NCBI GenBank assembly: GCA_015499995.1
Contig: JADNRV010000232.1
Location: 1 to 64,000 of the forward strand
Origin: Flammula alnicola
Taxonomy: Eukaryota; Basidiomycota; Agaricomycetes; Agaricales; Strophariaceae
Direction of reading: 5' to 3'
DNA: 64,000 bases
The translations under genes and the position numbers were made by a program. Each line of letters opens with the position of its first letter. Position 1 is the first letter of the stretch. Below the pieces are notes generated by a model. It worked only from the letters and a program-made list of their open reading frames with translations, was not told the DNA's origin and searched no databases. Positions 1 through 12,703 of this stretch are shown in pieces.

Positions 1-542
1 GCGTGCCAGACTCTCTAACTTGTCTGTTTCAATGCCAAACTCATCGGAGAGCTTTTCCATATCCTGTCTTGAGCGAACGTCCTTCCGTCGATCCAGCAAG
101 TCACTCAGCTTGAACGCGTAAAGCTGATTTTTGGTCGGTTCAGAAGAAAGCTCCGACTTTGCGCGAGATTCGAAAAGACGCGTTGGATTGCTGCCTTGCT
201 ACAATGATTGTCAGGAAGCCAGAGACTTCAACCAAGACAATGCCATACTGGATGGATGGCTTGCATATGGTGGTCAACCCGGACTGGTCCTAGCCGATTT
301 AAGTTTGAAATAAAGTCCGGATCTGCCGCGTCGTTCTCGATAGCTGTGTAGAAGGTCAACACTCAGGAAAGAGAAATATATGAGTGTCTGTGTACCTTCA
401 CTTCGATGACTGTGCGCTAGTTTGCTACTTTGTACCGCAGGTTCAGGAAGGCTGGCCTTCGCTCATTGCGAGATACAGGCTGACTTGGAATCTGTGCTCG
501 CGAAGGATATTTACGAGCGGCTTTTGAAGCTGAATTTCCCAT
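1..542 (-). CDS. Partial fungal protein with N-myristoylation-type start; function unknown
   Basis: The 5' part of a gene that runs off the left edge. The ATG at 542-540 opens with MGNSASKAARKYP, which fits the N-myristoylation pattern (Gly2, Ser6) followed by a basic, disordered stretch. After an intron (donor near 466, acceptor near 310) comes an acidic segment containing DPDFISNLNRLGPVRVDHH. After a second intron (about 250-195) follows a helical region containing LYAFKLSDLLDRRKDV and EKLSDEFGIETDKLESLAR. The charged C-terminal part resembles the small helix-turn-helix-like end of a fungal-specific family I cannot name. The first splice junction does not join in phase as written, so one base may be missing. 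The 3' end is outside the window. Confidence 0.6.
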
Positions 543-1118
543 TTCAGTTGTAGGGCATGGGGGTTGAGTGTAAGAAAAATGATGATGTCAAAATATGGCG
601 CGGTGGAATAATTATCCTAAGTTACACAAATAAAACGCCGTATTAATTGTGTAATATACGTTCCAAGATAGATGTCTACGAATAGGACAGTTTTGCCATG
701 TCAACTGCAAACAAGACTGCTTACATTAAAGAAAAGCAGAGAAACCTAGTCTATTGATTTTATGGTTGTCGTAGACGACCATCCTTTGTTGTACAGGTAC
801 GAAAACGACGAGAAATGAACTACGTCAAAAGAAATTTGAGAACAACCGTTCGTTTATTCGAGCACCATCCGACAACCGCCAAGAAGCAAATGCCCCATTT
901 TTGTGAGGAGAAAGAAAGGAGTGTGAGAGGCATACGCAGCGATGCGAGGGGTACAGAAGAAACTTTCCAGAACAATGTAAGCAAACCAACATACAAAAGC
1001 AGATCGCGAAACCAAACGAGCGAAAGGGGTGTGCAGCAACCAAGGTCGCAGATAATTCAAAATTGGCGTGATTCAATGGTTTAAAGAATGGCGTCATGAG
1101 ATGTCGTGTGAATTGCAT
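543..1118. other. Intergenic region, no gene seen
   Basis: This lies between the start of the leftmost minus-strand gene and the stop codon of the PUF gene, also on minus. It is AT-rich between about 590 and 700 and should hold the promoter of the former and the 3' untranslated region of the latter. No RNA gene, repeat or convincing short coding region was seen. Confidence 0.5.
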
Positions 1119-4100
1119 TTATGCGTGGAATGTCCCCATGTTCGAAGGTGGGTTCTGTTGATATGGTTGATACATATAAGGTTGATATACGTGAGGAGGA
1201 ACCGATTGCGGTGGCATTCCTCCATAAGGAGGCTGAAGCTGGTTCATGCCAGGCAGAGGGCCACCGTGCGAAAGGATAGGCGACTGATTTCCGTAGGGAG
1301 AGTGAGAAGCGACCATAGGAGCATTATTTGGTCCTCCGGGCATGCGGCGAACATTGAGCTGACGAGGGCTACCAGCCTCGGGAGTACGCATTGCGAATGG
1401 GCTGAAAGGGTCGTTAGACGGCGAGAAGGCGTTTGGCGGATTAGGAGCTGGGCGTCTTGGGGCAATAGGATTGTAGGACGGATCAACATGCAACTGAGGT
1501 GGTGGGTTAGGAGGGCCGGCTTGAGGGTTTTGACCTCCCATTTGCAAAGCCGCCATCATGGAAGCAAAACCTTGGTCATTGGAAGGGTAACCTGAAGGAA
1601 GCCCTGGAACACCAAAGTTCTGCGAAGAATTCTTTGTAACTTTTCCAGTCGGAGGCAGCGTGTTGTTATAGGTTGGTTGGAAGTTAGGCACAGGTAAACC
1701 GACTTCTTCGATGAGTCTTCGATAAGCTTGGGTTGCAATGACCTTCAACTCGATAAGGACCCGTTTCGTGGCTTCAACATAAACTTGCTTCGCATTAGGG
1801 TCAATGAATGGGCTTGTCAAGATTTTGTGAACAACCGCAACACCATTCACTTGATCGCCTAGGACATCGGTAAGGACATGGTCTCCAGGGGAGGAGAACA
1901 AGGCTTCCACAATTTGACTGGAAGCTTCAGGCTCGATCTTCTGGTTGACGATGCGGAGAACAGTAAGTGACGCCAACTTGTGGGTGCAGAGGTGCGACAA
2001 GTGAGGCGTGAAGCGAGGTGCTAACAAGTTGTATCGAGATGGAATCCGGATGTATCAAGGAGCCAGGTTAGCAACAAAGCACCATTCGGGTTGGTGGCCA
2101 AAGGTATCGAATTGAGAATGACAGCAGTGGCAATACGACGTTGCTGGTTGATAGTGATGTGGGGGCTCTCGAGACATGCTCTCATGCTACGGGCTCCGAA
2201 ACGGCCTTGGGCGACTTCCCACATACGATCCACGATAGCGTCGAAGATGAAATCGTTCGCGGGTGCACCGAAACGCAAGCAGCATCTGCCAATCGAACTA
2301 AGTTTCGAGAGCATGCAGACAAGATTCAAATATAACTTACTGAATAACGTAATTACCGAACTGATCCAGGAGGAGAGGAGGTGCATAAGCTCGAAGGTTT
2401 GAGCAATGAGAGCAACCTCATCAGGGCTCGTAACACATTCGATGATCTTCTGAGCCGCCCATGTTCCGTTCTTGTGGATACCAATCATAGCGAGATGAGG
2501 GCATATACGCTCCAGCATTGCAACCCTCGGACCGGACGAGCACTTCTCGAAAAGTTTTTGAACGACCTATTAGAACAAGAAAAGTCAGCATCTACGCAAA
2601 CGACAAGGAAAATTGACCGACAGTGTTTCCAAGCCAGTCAGACGCCAAATCAACAATCTCGCTGTCCATAAAGTCAGCAGCTACCTGATCGATCTCCTCT
2701 ACGGCCATTGTGCCAGAATCCAAACGCTTGCGGAGTTCGCGCAATTTAGAAGCATCCCAGCGCCTATTGTGGGGCCTTTCAGAAACAAGAGGGATCGTGG
2801 TATAGTACATAGTAGGAGGTCTGAATTCTGTATGAATGGAAGATCAGCGACATAAATGCAGGCGGATTAACGAAAACATACCGGCCAAAGCCTGGATATC
2901 AGGCTCTGCATCAAGACTTCCTCCGCTGAGTTCCCTTAGAATCATTTGCTGCTCTGTAACAGAAGCAGACCACCCAGGTGGCTTTGCACCATCAGGCGCA
3001 TGAGGAGCGTTATGCATCCCAGATGCGATCATGCTGAGGAGGAGATTAGACCTATAGTTTTCGACTGCTCCTCCAAGAACTTGCTGCTCGGCAGGAATCG
3101 TAGATGCTCCTTTGATGCCTCGGAGAGCATGAATCGTTGCGCCAACGCTTAAATCACCAACGCCTTGGGCGACAACGTTCGCGTTCTCTTCAGGAGAACC
3201 GCTACCTTCTTGTCCGTTCTTGACAGGAACTTTGGCAAAACCAATGCGGATCGCTCCGACATCACTTCCAAGCACATCACGGCCATTGAGAGCCTTACGA
3301 GCACGAACCGCATCATCTAAGCGTTCAAAGTTGACTAGCAAACAGTCAACCCCAAGACGTAGGCAATGAGATGAAATAACTCACTGAAACCGCAGTTCTT
3401 ATGAGTCAAGACACGAGCAGACTCTATGGGACCATACGGGCTAAAGACGCTGAGAATAGTCGCAGGAGTGGTCGACGAAGGAATTGACCCAATCCACAGT
3501 GCACGCGTGGGAGTAGACTGAAGCTGCGCGTCCATTCCGCCAAGACCCGCATTACTGCCAACCGACTTGGTTCCTGCTGTGTTAGGAGACGTAGGTCCAG
3601 GACTGGCGGATTACCCTTGGCCGGAGCAACGGGTGCACTATCAGCCTTGCCAAACCCAATTCTGACGGTCTGGCCATTGGGCATGCCAATATTGCCCCCA
3701 GCGATTAAGAACATCGTCCTTTGCGCGTATAGCATCTGCTTGGTCGACGAAGTTCACAAACCCACATTCCTAGAGATTTTTTTTTTTTAAATAATGGAAA
3801 TACGAATGATAGCCATGCCTACCTTCTCTGGAAGAAGTCTTAAGCTCTCAATGCACCATAAGGAGCGAACACGTGGATGAGTTGCTCGCTTGTAACGGCG
3901 CTATCCAAATTCCAATCCAGAGGGAGCGCGTGGGAGTCTGCAACTGGGCAGATGGTCCTTCCGACTTGGAGAAACAGAGCGGTTGTGGGTAGTGGGGGCA
4001 AGAAGGTAAGCTGATGCCCTCGTCCGATGGGAATGTCACCACCGTTAGGGAAATGGACGCTCGGTGAAACGCCTGCACGAGCAGACGTGAGTTTATCCGT

Positions 4101-5331
4101 CTTCAAGATGCCAGAGGGGTTGCCGATGTTATTAGAAAGTGAAATATTAGCACTGGCGTGCGAAAGTTCGTTGACGTAGGAAAGGGTATCGCTGGTGGTC
4201 GCGCGTCGTTGGAGAGACCGCATGGGATCGTCAAGGATGCCAACGGAGATAGCACGTGGGCGGTTAGTGGCGAGATGATCGGTATTCTTGAATCCTTTAG
4301 AGAGATACGATGACTGTCCGTAGTCTCCTTGAGAATTTGGAATGTCATAAGCGCCGAGTTGCTGACGATCGTAACCCATATCGTAATTTTCAACAAAAAA
4401 TTCTTCCTCCTCCTCTGCAGCTGAGGTCGATAACAGAGATCCGGGTACAGATGGGCGCGTTCGATAAGGGTTGGAGACGGTGGTGGCGCGCATTCGCGAA
4501 GGGTTTGCAAGATTTCCCGCGATTGCGGCCTGAGCTTGGTTGCGTAGTTCGGAGATGGTGGCGGCGGGTGGTGGCCTGTGGCTGTCGTCCAAACCTAAAT
4601 AATCCAGCGTATGTACATCGAAGTCATCTGCTCCCGAGTCTGCAGACGTTACCGAGCGCAGTTCGTCGAGAACAGAAAACCCGGAAGCAGTTCCGTTGGT
4701 CGTCGATAACCAAGACGAGGAGAATATAGAAGGACCGAACGCGTTAGAAAGTCCACCTGTCGGTAAAGTCAGGGAGCCGGATCTCAGTCGGCTATGTCTC
4801 TCTGTCACGTTTAGTGGTGCAACTGGGGGGGCCACGGTGGTCGCAGAGTGACGGAGACCAGGTCTGGCGGGTGCGGCGAGACTTGGCGTCGGCGCAACGG
4901 GAGTTAGCCTCTGGGTCTGATCCATGAGTGAGTCTGTTGTGGTCGATGCTGCGAATCGTTGGGCAGCAAGTTGAACGTTGGAAGGTAAGGTCCCAGCCCT
5001 TGCCCTTCTAAACCCGGTGGGTAATTCGTGGGTGGTAAAGTCGAGCCATCCCCTGGAGTCGTAGCAGAGGGTGGAGCATCGTTTGGCGGAGAACCCCCTG
5101 AGGCTAGAGCACGCAGGGCAGGCGGCCGGTATCTACCTCCCAGCCCTTCAGCTTGAAGTTCTCTAGCTCTGGAGAACAAGGAAGATTGTGTGAGTTGCGG
5201 ATTCGAAGAAGAAATAGATAGGGCAAGTCCTACCTCTTCGCGAATGCTGCTGAAGGTGCTGGAGGTGGCGTTTTCCCAGTGGGAGGAACTCTCGAATAGG
5301 AGCCATTGTTGTCAGAGGCCGATAAAGACAT
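1119..5331 (-). CDS. JSN1: JSN1/PUF1-like RNA-binding protein: two RRMs and Pumilio repeats (frame broken in this sequence)
   Basis: A fungal Jsn1/Puf1-type post-transcriptional regulator. The ATG at 5331 begins MSLSASDNNGSYSRVP. A disordered region contains the family-like stretch PTGFRRARAGTLPSN. RRM1 (about 3950-3650) contains PTRSLWIG and, after an intron, ECGFVNF. RRM2 (about 3520-3190) contains RALWIGSIPSS and VNFERLDDAVRARKALNG with FAKVPVKN. Pumilio-type repeats follow (about 2800-1900), for example HKNGTWAAQKIIE, QFGNYVIQ, GRFGARSMRACLE and NPNGALLLTWLLD. The C-terminus is Pro/Asn/Gln-rich, ending GTFHA. RRM plus PUF is the Jsn1/Puf2 architecture; in yeast such proteins bind mRNAs, many for membrane or mitochondrial proteins. 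The frame breaks at about 5024, 3910, 3853, 3700, 3606, 2386 and 2042, each explicable by one or two missing bases. Identity is secure; exon borders are approximate. Confidence 0.85.
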
Positions 5332-8300
5332 TATAGTTGGTTTTGAATGAAGAACGATTAGGGATTACGAATTGTTGAGCTGATCTGCTCGCTGAAGTAC
5401 GGAAGTGGTTCAAGGGGAATGGCCAATTAGTCGGAAAAAGGTCGCCCTAGGACTAGGTGTGGACGTGGACGTTGTCGTGATTATATGTCCTTGAGACGAG
5501 GAGACAAACGAGCAAGGTCCACGACTACTACGGCAGAGGTGCCTCCGGAAAATAGTACTAAGTAATAGTAGTGAATGGTCGTTGGGAGCAAAACTTTCCA
5601 GCAAATCTGTCAACACCATGTTCTGCTGGCTCAGTTCCCACGCCCACTCCCACCCAATATCCAATTCTCTCTCCTTCCACACTGCGGACAAAGGCCAAGA
5701 CTTCCATCTCTTTCACCATTCAACAATATTCAGACCTGTAGAGTTCTTATGTCGCATGACTTTGTCACGGAATTCGTGGCTGTCCTTGATAATCATGGAC
5801 CCGCAGCATTCCCACCGTTGCAACTACCTTACCTCCAAAAAAACCCAAAAGAACCCAAGCATGCCATTCCTCTTTGAAAATACTCTCAGACATGTTCGAC
5901 TTTCTCAAGAGACCCGGCTTGGGACAGCTTGGGATTCTCCATGAGGAACCCCTATCCAGCGTAAATGTCATAATTCTTGACAGAGGTCTGACCGATGGCT
6001 ATAGCATACTTATACAATGATATGTCGCTTGCAAGCAGTCTAGATCCGTGCTAGACATAAAATGTTTTAAGCCTGGGGTTGAGCATGAGAATTAACTTGA
6101 TCTTCTCTGGAGCGAGCGTCAAGCATGATCATGAGTTACTTCATACCCTTGAAGATCCTTGAACTCTCTGCCATGGGCCCGGGTACATTCTTTGGCTCGG
6201 TACCAGGCAGTCCGATAGATGGTACGACATGCTTTAATAATCAACACGCCCTCCGCTTCGCCGTCGTCATGTAGTTCGAGAATCGAGATCCAGATTCCAT
6301 CCATCATCTGATAGTAAGTTATGAAGAATTGACTGATTATATTTACCCAGTCTTCAACATAGCCTCCTCATACCGTCAAAAAACCTCTCCCACTAATCAT
6401 GGATTACAGCGAGCGGAGAATGTATAAAAGGCGAGGGCGAAGAGGAAGTGGACAAACTACGCATCTAAAAATAGATCTTCCCAAAATGGGCCTCTGTGGC
6501 GAACGCGTAAGAACTGGAAAGTTTTTATCTTACTTGAGCGTTAGGTCCGAAAGCGATGTAGTATACAAAAGTCCCTCAATCGTTTTATATTGAATAAGGG
6601 GACTCCATATTTATTGCCCCATCTCAGCCTTACAGGACTCGGATTGCATATGGGTTGCATATGCTTCGTGGTGGATCGCACCCAAATCGCACCAGCAAGT
6701 GGCACCAATATGCCACTTACGTGTCCGATGAAAGTCCTAGCCCCAAGGCAAATGACTAAAAGCCTCAGGAGGTAGATATCACTTAGGGCTAATGTTCTTG
6801 AATATGAATGTAGAAATATTTATTGTCTTGTGATTGAATCGTATACAAGGGATTTGAATAAGGGCGAAGAACAAAGAAAAACTGTCAACTGCCAGTGCCG
6901 TCCGACTCATTGCATCGGATGGATCATGGCAAGTGGCATTGTCTACCGGATTGGACTTCATCCGCAGCTTCTTCCAGGTCGTGTTACCTTTTGTTTTTAG
7001 GTCCGAGTAATGTGCACATGTACATAGATTTCATGGACTCCTAGGTGCGCCACAGTCTTTCCCCGAAGGCCAACTTCTGGGCTTGAGTTAGTGTAGTCGC
7101 AAAGAAGTCTATCAATTGATTCCATTGCCACTGTGGCGAAGGCCTGCAAAGGCTTGCCACTAGCCGAGAAATAAAATCACTATAAAGTACAGCATGAGCT
7201 TTTCAAGAGTCTAAGCTACGTACGGTAACGCTAACGTCCCAATGCCCATGCATGCTACAACGGTACCGCACCATTTCGAGTAGATAACTACGCGTCCTAA
7301 AAATCTATCTGGAATAGCCACAGAGAGATGAGATTTGACTTTCTCGGTCCGTTAATAAACCTTGTAGCCATCAACCTTGATGGTAGAATTTCAATTTATT
7401 TATCTCGTCCGAGTGTTACATATGAGCATGAAAATCCGCAGCGCAACAAGACAAAACTACTTAGTCACCTCGAAAACCCAACAGACCGTCATTTAAATTT
7501 CCAGCAATGTACAGCCAACCATACATGAAGGCCAAGTATAGGGGTTATGTTGGTGCACACAGTGATATTCTTCTAAAATTGAACGGAAAACGCCATCGCT
7601 GTGACGCTTAAATTGAGGTCGATAAGCTATATTCGCAATGGGTATTTTGCGCATGCATGTGGTGATATGATGCGATATGAATCTGACGGAGCGCACTGTC
7701 TCGTTCTGGGGATTATAGCGTCGTGCGCGTCGCACGCGCACGCCGCGCGGTGCTAATGATCCTTGCCGCGTCCATTACTAATTTACTCGACATTACTATT
7801 TCAGCATGGAGACGCCATCACGCGCCAAGTCGGTGCGACATGCGCGTTGCTGTTACTGGGCGTCCGCCGTCCGACACCCACCCGATGACGCGAGCGGCGG
7901 CCGCGCCTAGATGCGCTGTGGGCTGGAGCGTTGTCGTTGACGCATTGACTCCAAAATCAATCTATGTAGCGTCTTTTATAATAGTGACAAGGCGAATGCC
8001 GAAAGGAATGTACATACATAGCCTGGCAGGGCCACGCATGGATGAGCAGAGATGATGATCAGGATCGGCGGAGCAATAGAAGTCGAAAAGAAGCTCGGGG
8101 CCAGAAAGACGAAGGCAATAACGAGGGCGAACGTTTGACGAAAACAGACTCGACTCGACTCGAAAATAGGCATGAATGATGCGAACCCGAGTGAGAGTAT
8201 CAAAGAAAGAGAGAAAAAAAAAGTCGAACGACATATAGAAGGTGCCATGGATCATTGGATGATGAATCGATGATGATGGAAATTTCAAGGATGCGAACAG

Positions 8301-9207
8301 TCAGCGGTGAGTACGTATGTCGGAAATGGGTGGAGGCGAGAAGGTCAACATAGCCTATCTCGTCAATGAAAAAAAGGAACGAACAGCCATTAGAATCGAA
8401 CAGTAACAAAATCGAATGCGATGGAACAAGGTGCACTTTAGCAACCTCGATGTCGCCGACGAAACGACAAGCTCCAAGCTCGAAAAAACCCCACAAACAA
8501 AACCGAGCCTCAAAAAAATCCGCAAGACTCAAGAATAGAGAGCATCATAGAGGAGCAAACGAACTTATATCTGATACAAAACGTCAAAATTCTACTATGT
8601 ATGTCAACTATAGGTACTTGATGATTATTTGTTTGCAATCACGCAGGCGCTGCTGGGAGACGAGGCCAGAAGGGAGTGGTGGGCTGATAAGTAAAGACGG
8701 AAGAACACTGGAAAAGGTAGAGTAGAGCGTAGAACGTGGAACATTCGAGTGAGGTAGGTAGGTAGGTAATTCAACTGGATACTAATCTACTAGTGCTGGA
8801 AGCTGCTGTCGCTGCAATTGAAAGTAGTCGTCGCAAATCATGCGTCCGTCCGCCGTCATCTTCATCGTCATGGCAAAACGAAAAAAAAAAAAAAAGATTA
8901 TTCGTCAAAGAAAAGGGACGGACAAGAAAGAAAGATGATAAATTATCAATATCATCGGACCACCCCGAAATCTATATCGTCAGGAGGAGCGAAAAAAAAG
9001 AGGAAGACAAATGATAACGATAACGAGACGAGACGGACGTCGGCGACAACAGAAAGACGCAAGCAACACAAACACAACGCAAGGTATGAATACAAAAGGG
9101 CAAAGTAGCTATAGCTATAGGAGCATGAATCGCGAGAAAACGAACAAAAAAAGAGCAAGGGAGCAGAAGCAACGCCAACGCCAATGCCAATGGAACGCCG
9201 AGCGACC
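5332..9207. other. 3.9-kb region without a supported gene
   Basis: It holds the upstream region of the PUF gene (from 5332) and, at the right, the 3' side of the GDS1-like gene. Short open frames are present (for example minus 5410-5691 and minus 8200-8532) but have no recognisable motif, splice structure or domain. A GC-rich, CG-alternating block lies at about 7718-7755. From about 8000 to 9200 the plus strand is strongly purine-rich, with an A15 run at 8881-8895. A decayed or low-quality gene cannot be excluded given the indels in the neighbouring PUF gene, but nothing could be named. Confidence 0.45.
8753..8769. repeat. (GGTA)n microsatellite
   Basis: Four consecutive GGTA units followed by A, in the purine-rich stretch downstream of the GDS1-like gene. 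It is a simple repeat with no evident role. Confidence 0.8.
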
Positions 9208-12200
9208 TTAAGAAAGCGAGTTCCTCGACGCCGAGCCGCCCTTGCGCGACCGCGCCCTGGACGAGGTCTGGGGCGGCAAGCGCTGTTGCGTGGGCGGCTG
9301 CGCCCCACCAGCAAGCGCATCCGCCACGCGCTTCGACCTGCGCAACGGCCTATCACTGCGCTCCGCAGGCTTCAGCGCAAGCGGCGCAATCGCAGGCTTC
9401 GTCCGAATAACAGTATAAGGGATAGTCGGCGACGACATCGGCGACGACAAAGGAGACTCCGACAGCGTCGACATCGGAGACATAACAGCCAACGGAACGG
9501 CCGTCGTCGGCGTAGGCGGAGGCGGCAGTGGTTCGTCCGCCACACTTTGCTTGGACGGCATTTCTGAATCAACGACCATTTGATCTCCACCCGCCGTCGT
9601 CGTCTCCTTATCCCAATCCGGAATAACACAGAGCTCGTGGAAGAGCTGCTGCTCCGTAGCGCTCAGAGGCACCTCCTCCTTCTCCACATGTCTCTCGCCG
9701 AGTGCCAAGCCCATGACGAACGCCGACGGGACAGCGCTGACCGAATGCTGTTGCGGCAGAGGCACAAACGGCGCGCCGCTATCCCCCAACCCCAACAAAG
9801 GCGGAGGCGAAGCCACCGACGCCGACGCCGACGATGAACTGGAAGCGGACGCCGACGCCGCCGACGATCCCGATCCCGAAGCGACCGCCCCACCTTCCAT
9901 CAACGTCTCCCATCTAGCCGCCTGCAGCGTCGACGCAAAATGCCTCCCAAACTGGTTAAGCAACCCGCGCGTGGGTATCGTCCGATGGAAATCCTGCAGC
10001 GCCGGCGGGAAGAGCTCCACGAGCTTATCGCTGAGGAACACCTGCAGCGCCTCCATCTCCCCGTCCGCAAACTTTCCGTCGCCCGTCAGGTGCTCTTGGA
10101 CGTACGCCTGGGCGGCAGCGAGCGGGACCCAGGTACCGGACACCTCGGGAGAGCCCTTGGTGACAACCATAGCATTGGGCGGGATCATACTCGCGCTCAG
10201 CGCCATACCCGCAATCGCCAATATCGGCGAAAGGTTCACAAAGTCGGTATCAATGCGGCGCAAAAGCTGGAACGCGCCGAGCATCATTTGATACACAGAG
10301 ATGTCTAACAAAGGAAACAAAAGATTTGGGGTTGGAAGTCAGAAAGCAGGGTTCTAATTCATATAACGTACCTTCTATTTGGGTTGCGCTGATGGCAGGC
10401 TTGCAGGGTTGACAGGTTGTCACTACCACGGGCCGATTTGGGGAAAACGTAGGTTGACAGCGTGTTTGCAGTGGGGATACGCAGGGCGTGGGGGGTGGGA
10501 GGGCAAAATTGGAACAAGATTCTGTGGTCGATGTATCGACGGACATGGACTGAAGCAAGGTGACAAGGGCAGTGGAAGGCACGGAAGGCTCTCGCGAGGA
10601 TGACGATGAGACAGATTGACGCGTCAGCGGAGGTGGAGACAAGGACGACGACGACGACGCAGTCGGAAGGAAAGGCGAAGGCGCAGGTACAGTCTTGGCG
10701 CGCGGTCTCACAGTCGGGTAAATGCGCGAGAGATCATCGTCCGCTTCGGAGCCAGGCTGTGTGTCCGAGTATGAAAAGGCGGCAAACTGTGATGCCAGTG
10801 AAGAAAGCGGCGAGAGGGGTGAGGGAGGGAAGAGCGAATCGACAGCGAAATCCTCCTGCTTGACACGAGCGGTCTCTTCCGAGGCCCACTCGACAGCATG
10901 GTTCGCGTCCCAATCCCAAGGATCCAGGGGCTCCAACTTGACCTTGGGCCTAGCATCAACCTCCAGCGCCTTTGATAGCACTTCGGCGACTGCGTGATTT
11001 GTATCGAAATCCTCCCAGGCAGCGAGCATGCCTTGGACGTCCCTCGGTTCCTCCTTTACAGAGACTTGGGTGGGCTGGACGAGTGGCGCGGAGGGCGATC
11101 GAGGGCCTGGACTCTCCCATACGGTCTCTCCTTCACCCTCACTGTCGAGATCGGCATCCCAACCTATATCATGGTCGTCCTCCTGGTCTGAATAATCTTT
11201 GATGCGTGCCATGGTGACGTGAAAATCGTCTGCTTCGTCGTCTGAATCGGGGGGTGGAGTGGCGAAAGGGACGGAAGGCGAGCGACGGAAAGGTTCCTTG
11301 TATGGAGTGGGCGAGGGATAAGTCGGATAGTATTCAGTGGCAGGAGTGTAACAAGGAATAGAAATGGAGCGACGTGGATAGGGAGGCAAGGACCAAGGTT
11401 CTTCTTCTTCGTCCTCTTTGTTTAGTTTGGCGGTTTGTGACTCGTCGTTTGAGGAATCGCCCGACATGGAATCGTCCGAGTCATAAGAGTCCGAGACATC
11501 GATGGGGCGGGCAGATGTGGAGCCGTCGGGCTGGGAAGGGGATGGGCGCGCGAGAGGCTTTAGACGTAGAGTGAGTTTGACTTTTGGAGGCCTTTCATTA
11601 TCAGAGCCGGAAGCGCGTGCGACACAGCCTCTGAGAGGACGTTTCCGCTTCTGGCCACAAAGCTGCTCCCTATCCTGTCGGTTCCTGTCGCGCCTGGAAA
11701 GTGGTTCATTTGAAGGATCGGGACTGTCAGTGAAGACATAGTCGCATAGACGGATGCCGGATCTTGTGAAAGGGCAGGGAACACCAGTGGCGCGGCTGAG
11801 ATACCAAACGGCGGTGCCTTTCCTAAAGTTAGTGAGTCTATTTTGGAGAGGGTGAGAATCACCGCCGGAACGCGAGAACAAAGCAGGAAGGAGGTCGTCG
11901 TCCGCAGGAGTGCCTGAGAGGGTGTGGCTAAGAAGGAGGGGGTGGTCCTGCTGCTTGTCACAGCGCGCCTTGTGTGTTCTGAGATATGTCGTGACTGCCT
12001 GTGCTGCTGCGGAGAGACTGGAGAGAAAGGATGAGTGGGGAGACGATAAACAAAGCAAACAACATACTTTTGGCAGACAAGACCATAGCGACTGGCTCTC
12101 TCGGCAATGTCTTTGATCGTCATGGCGCGGTTGTCCTAGAGGGAATGAGAGACTTATGGACTAAAGAAGAGAGAGGGAGACGTACGACAGAGACAAAGGA

Positions 12201-12398
12201 ACGAGCGACGGCGAGAAAGACCTTGTTTGAGGCATCGTCAGGGTGGAGGACGACGTTGGGGGGCGGAAAAGGGGGATATTGATCTGGGGGGACGACGGCG
12301 GAGGGGTCAGAGTCTGCGCGGTTGCGGGCAGAGGGCTTTATGGTGATGTTCTGACGGATACGAGTCTGATAGTTGTGTTGAGCACCGACTGGTTCCAT
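9208..12398 (-). CDS. GDS1-like winged-helix domain protein
   Basis: A probable nuclear regulator related to yeast Gds1. The N-terminus (ATG at 12398) leads to HPDDASNKVFLAVARSF, then across introns MTIKDIAERASRYGLVCQ and SAAAQAVTTYLRTHKARC. Next come QQDHPLLLSHTLSGTPADDD, NFRKGTAVWYLSRATGVPC and GIRLCDYVF, which together match the GDS1-type winged-helix region as I know it from basidiomycetes (about residues 45-220). The remainder is long, acidic and Ser/Pro-rich with KVKLEP- and VKQE-like short motifs, and it ends RARSRKGGSASRNSLS. The last intron is 10305-10371 (GTACGT...TTAG) and joins ATQIE to DISVYQMMLGAF in frame. Yeast Gds1 is linked to mitochondrial function; a transcriptional role here is inference. 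Confidence 0.75.
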
Positions 12399-12703
12399 AA
12401 GAGAGTCGACCAGCGAGAAGAGAGAAAGGGAAGAATGGAGAACAAGTGCAGAGCTTCCGAGCTAAAATCTCAAATTACGCAGTAAACACTCACGAGCAGG
12501 ACCCCATCAATCGAATTTCGGGGTCCTTTGATCGCCGCAGATGGCCGTACCTGTATTTACACGTGTCATCCCAGCGTCATAAAAACAAAACACCATATAT
12601 AGACACTAGTAATAAACAATAACTGTACAAAGGACACTACTCAAAATATAAAATAGAATCATAGCTAAATCATGCAGCCACCTATTATTACAATTGATAT
12701 CAA
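12399..12703. other. Intergenic: promoter of GDS1-like gene and histone H1 3' side
   Basis: A 305-bp gap between two minus-strand genes. It contains a perfect 7-bp inverted repeat, GGACCCC/GGGGTCC (12499-12505 with 12520-12526), that could form a small hairpin. The stretch from about 12580 to 12680 is AT-rich and probably 3' untranslated sequence of the H1 gene. No gene seen. Confidence 0.5.

Noticed and set aside
1119..5331. Calling the PUF gene a pseudogene
   Set aside because: All breaks fit missing bases, mostly in short runs; conserved residues and splice sites are otherwise kept, so sequencing error is the simpler reading.
5410..5691. 93-codon minus-strand frame upstream of the PUF gene
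   Set aside because: No domain, no splice context, and low-complexity Ser/Thr content; more likely leader or promoter sequence.
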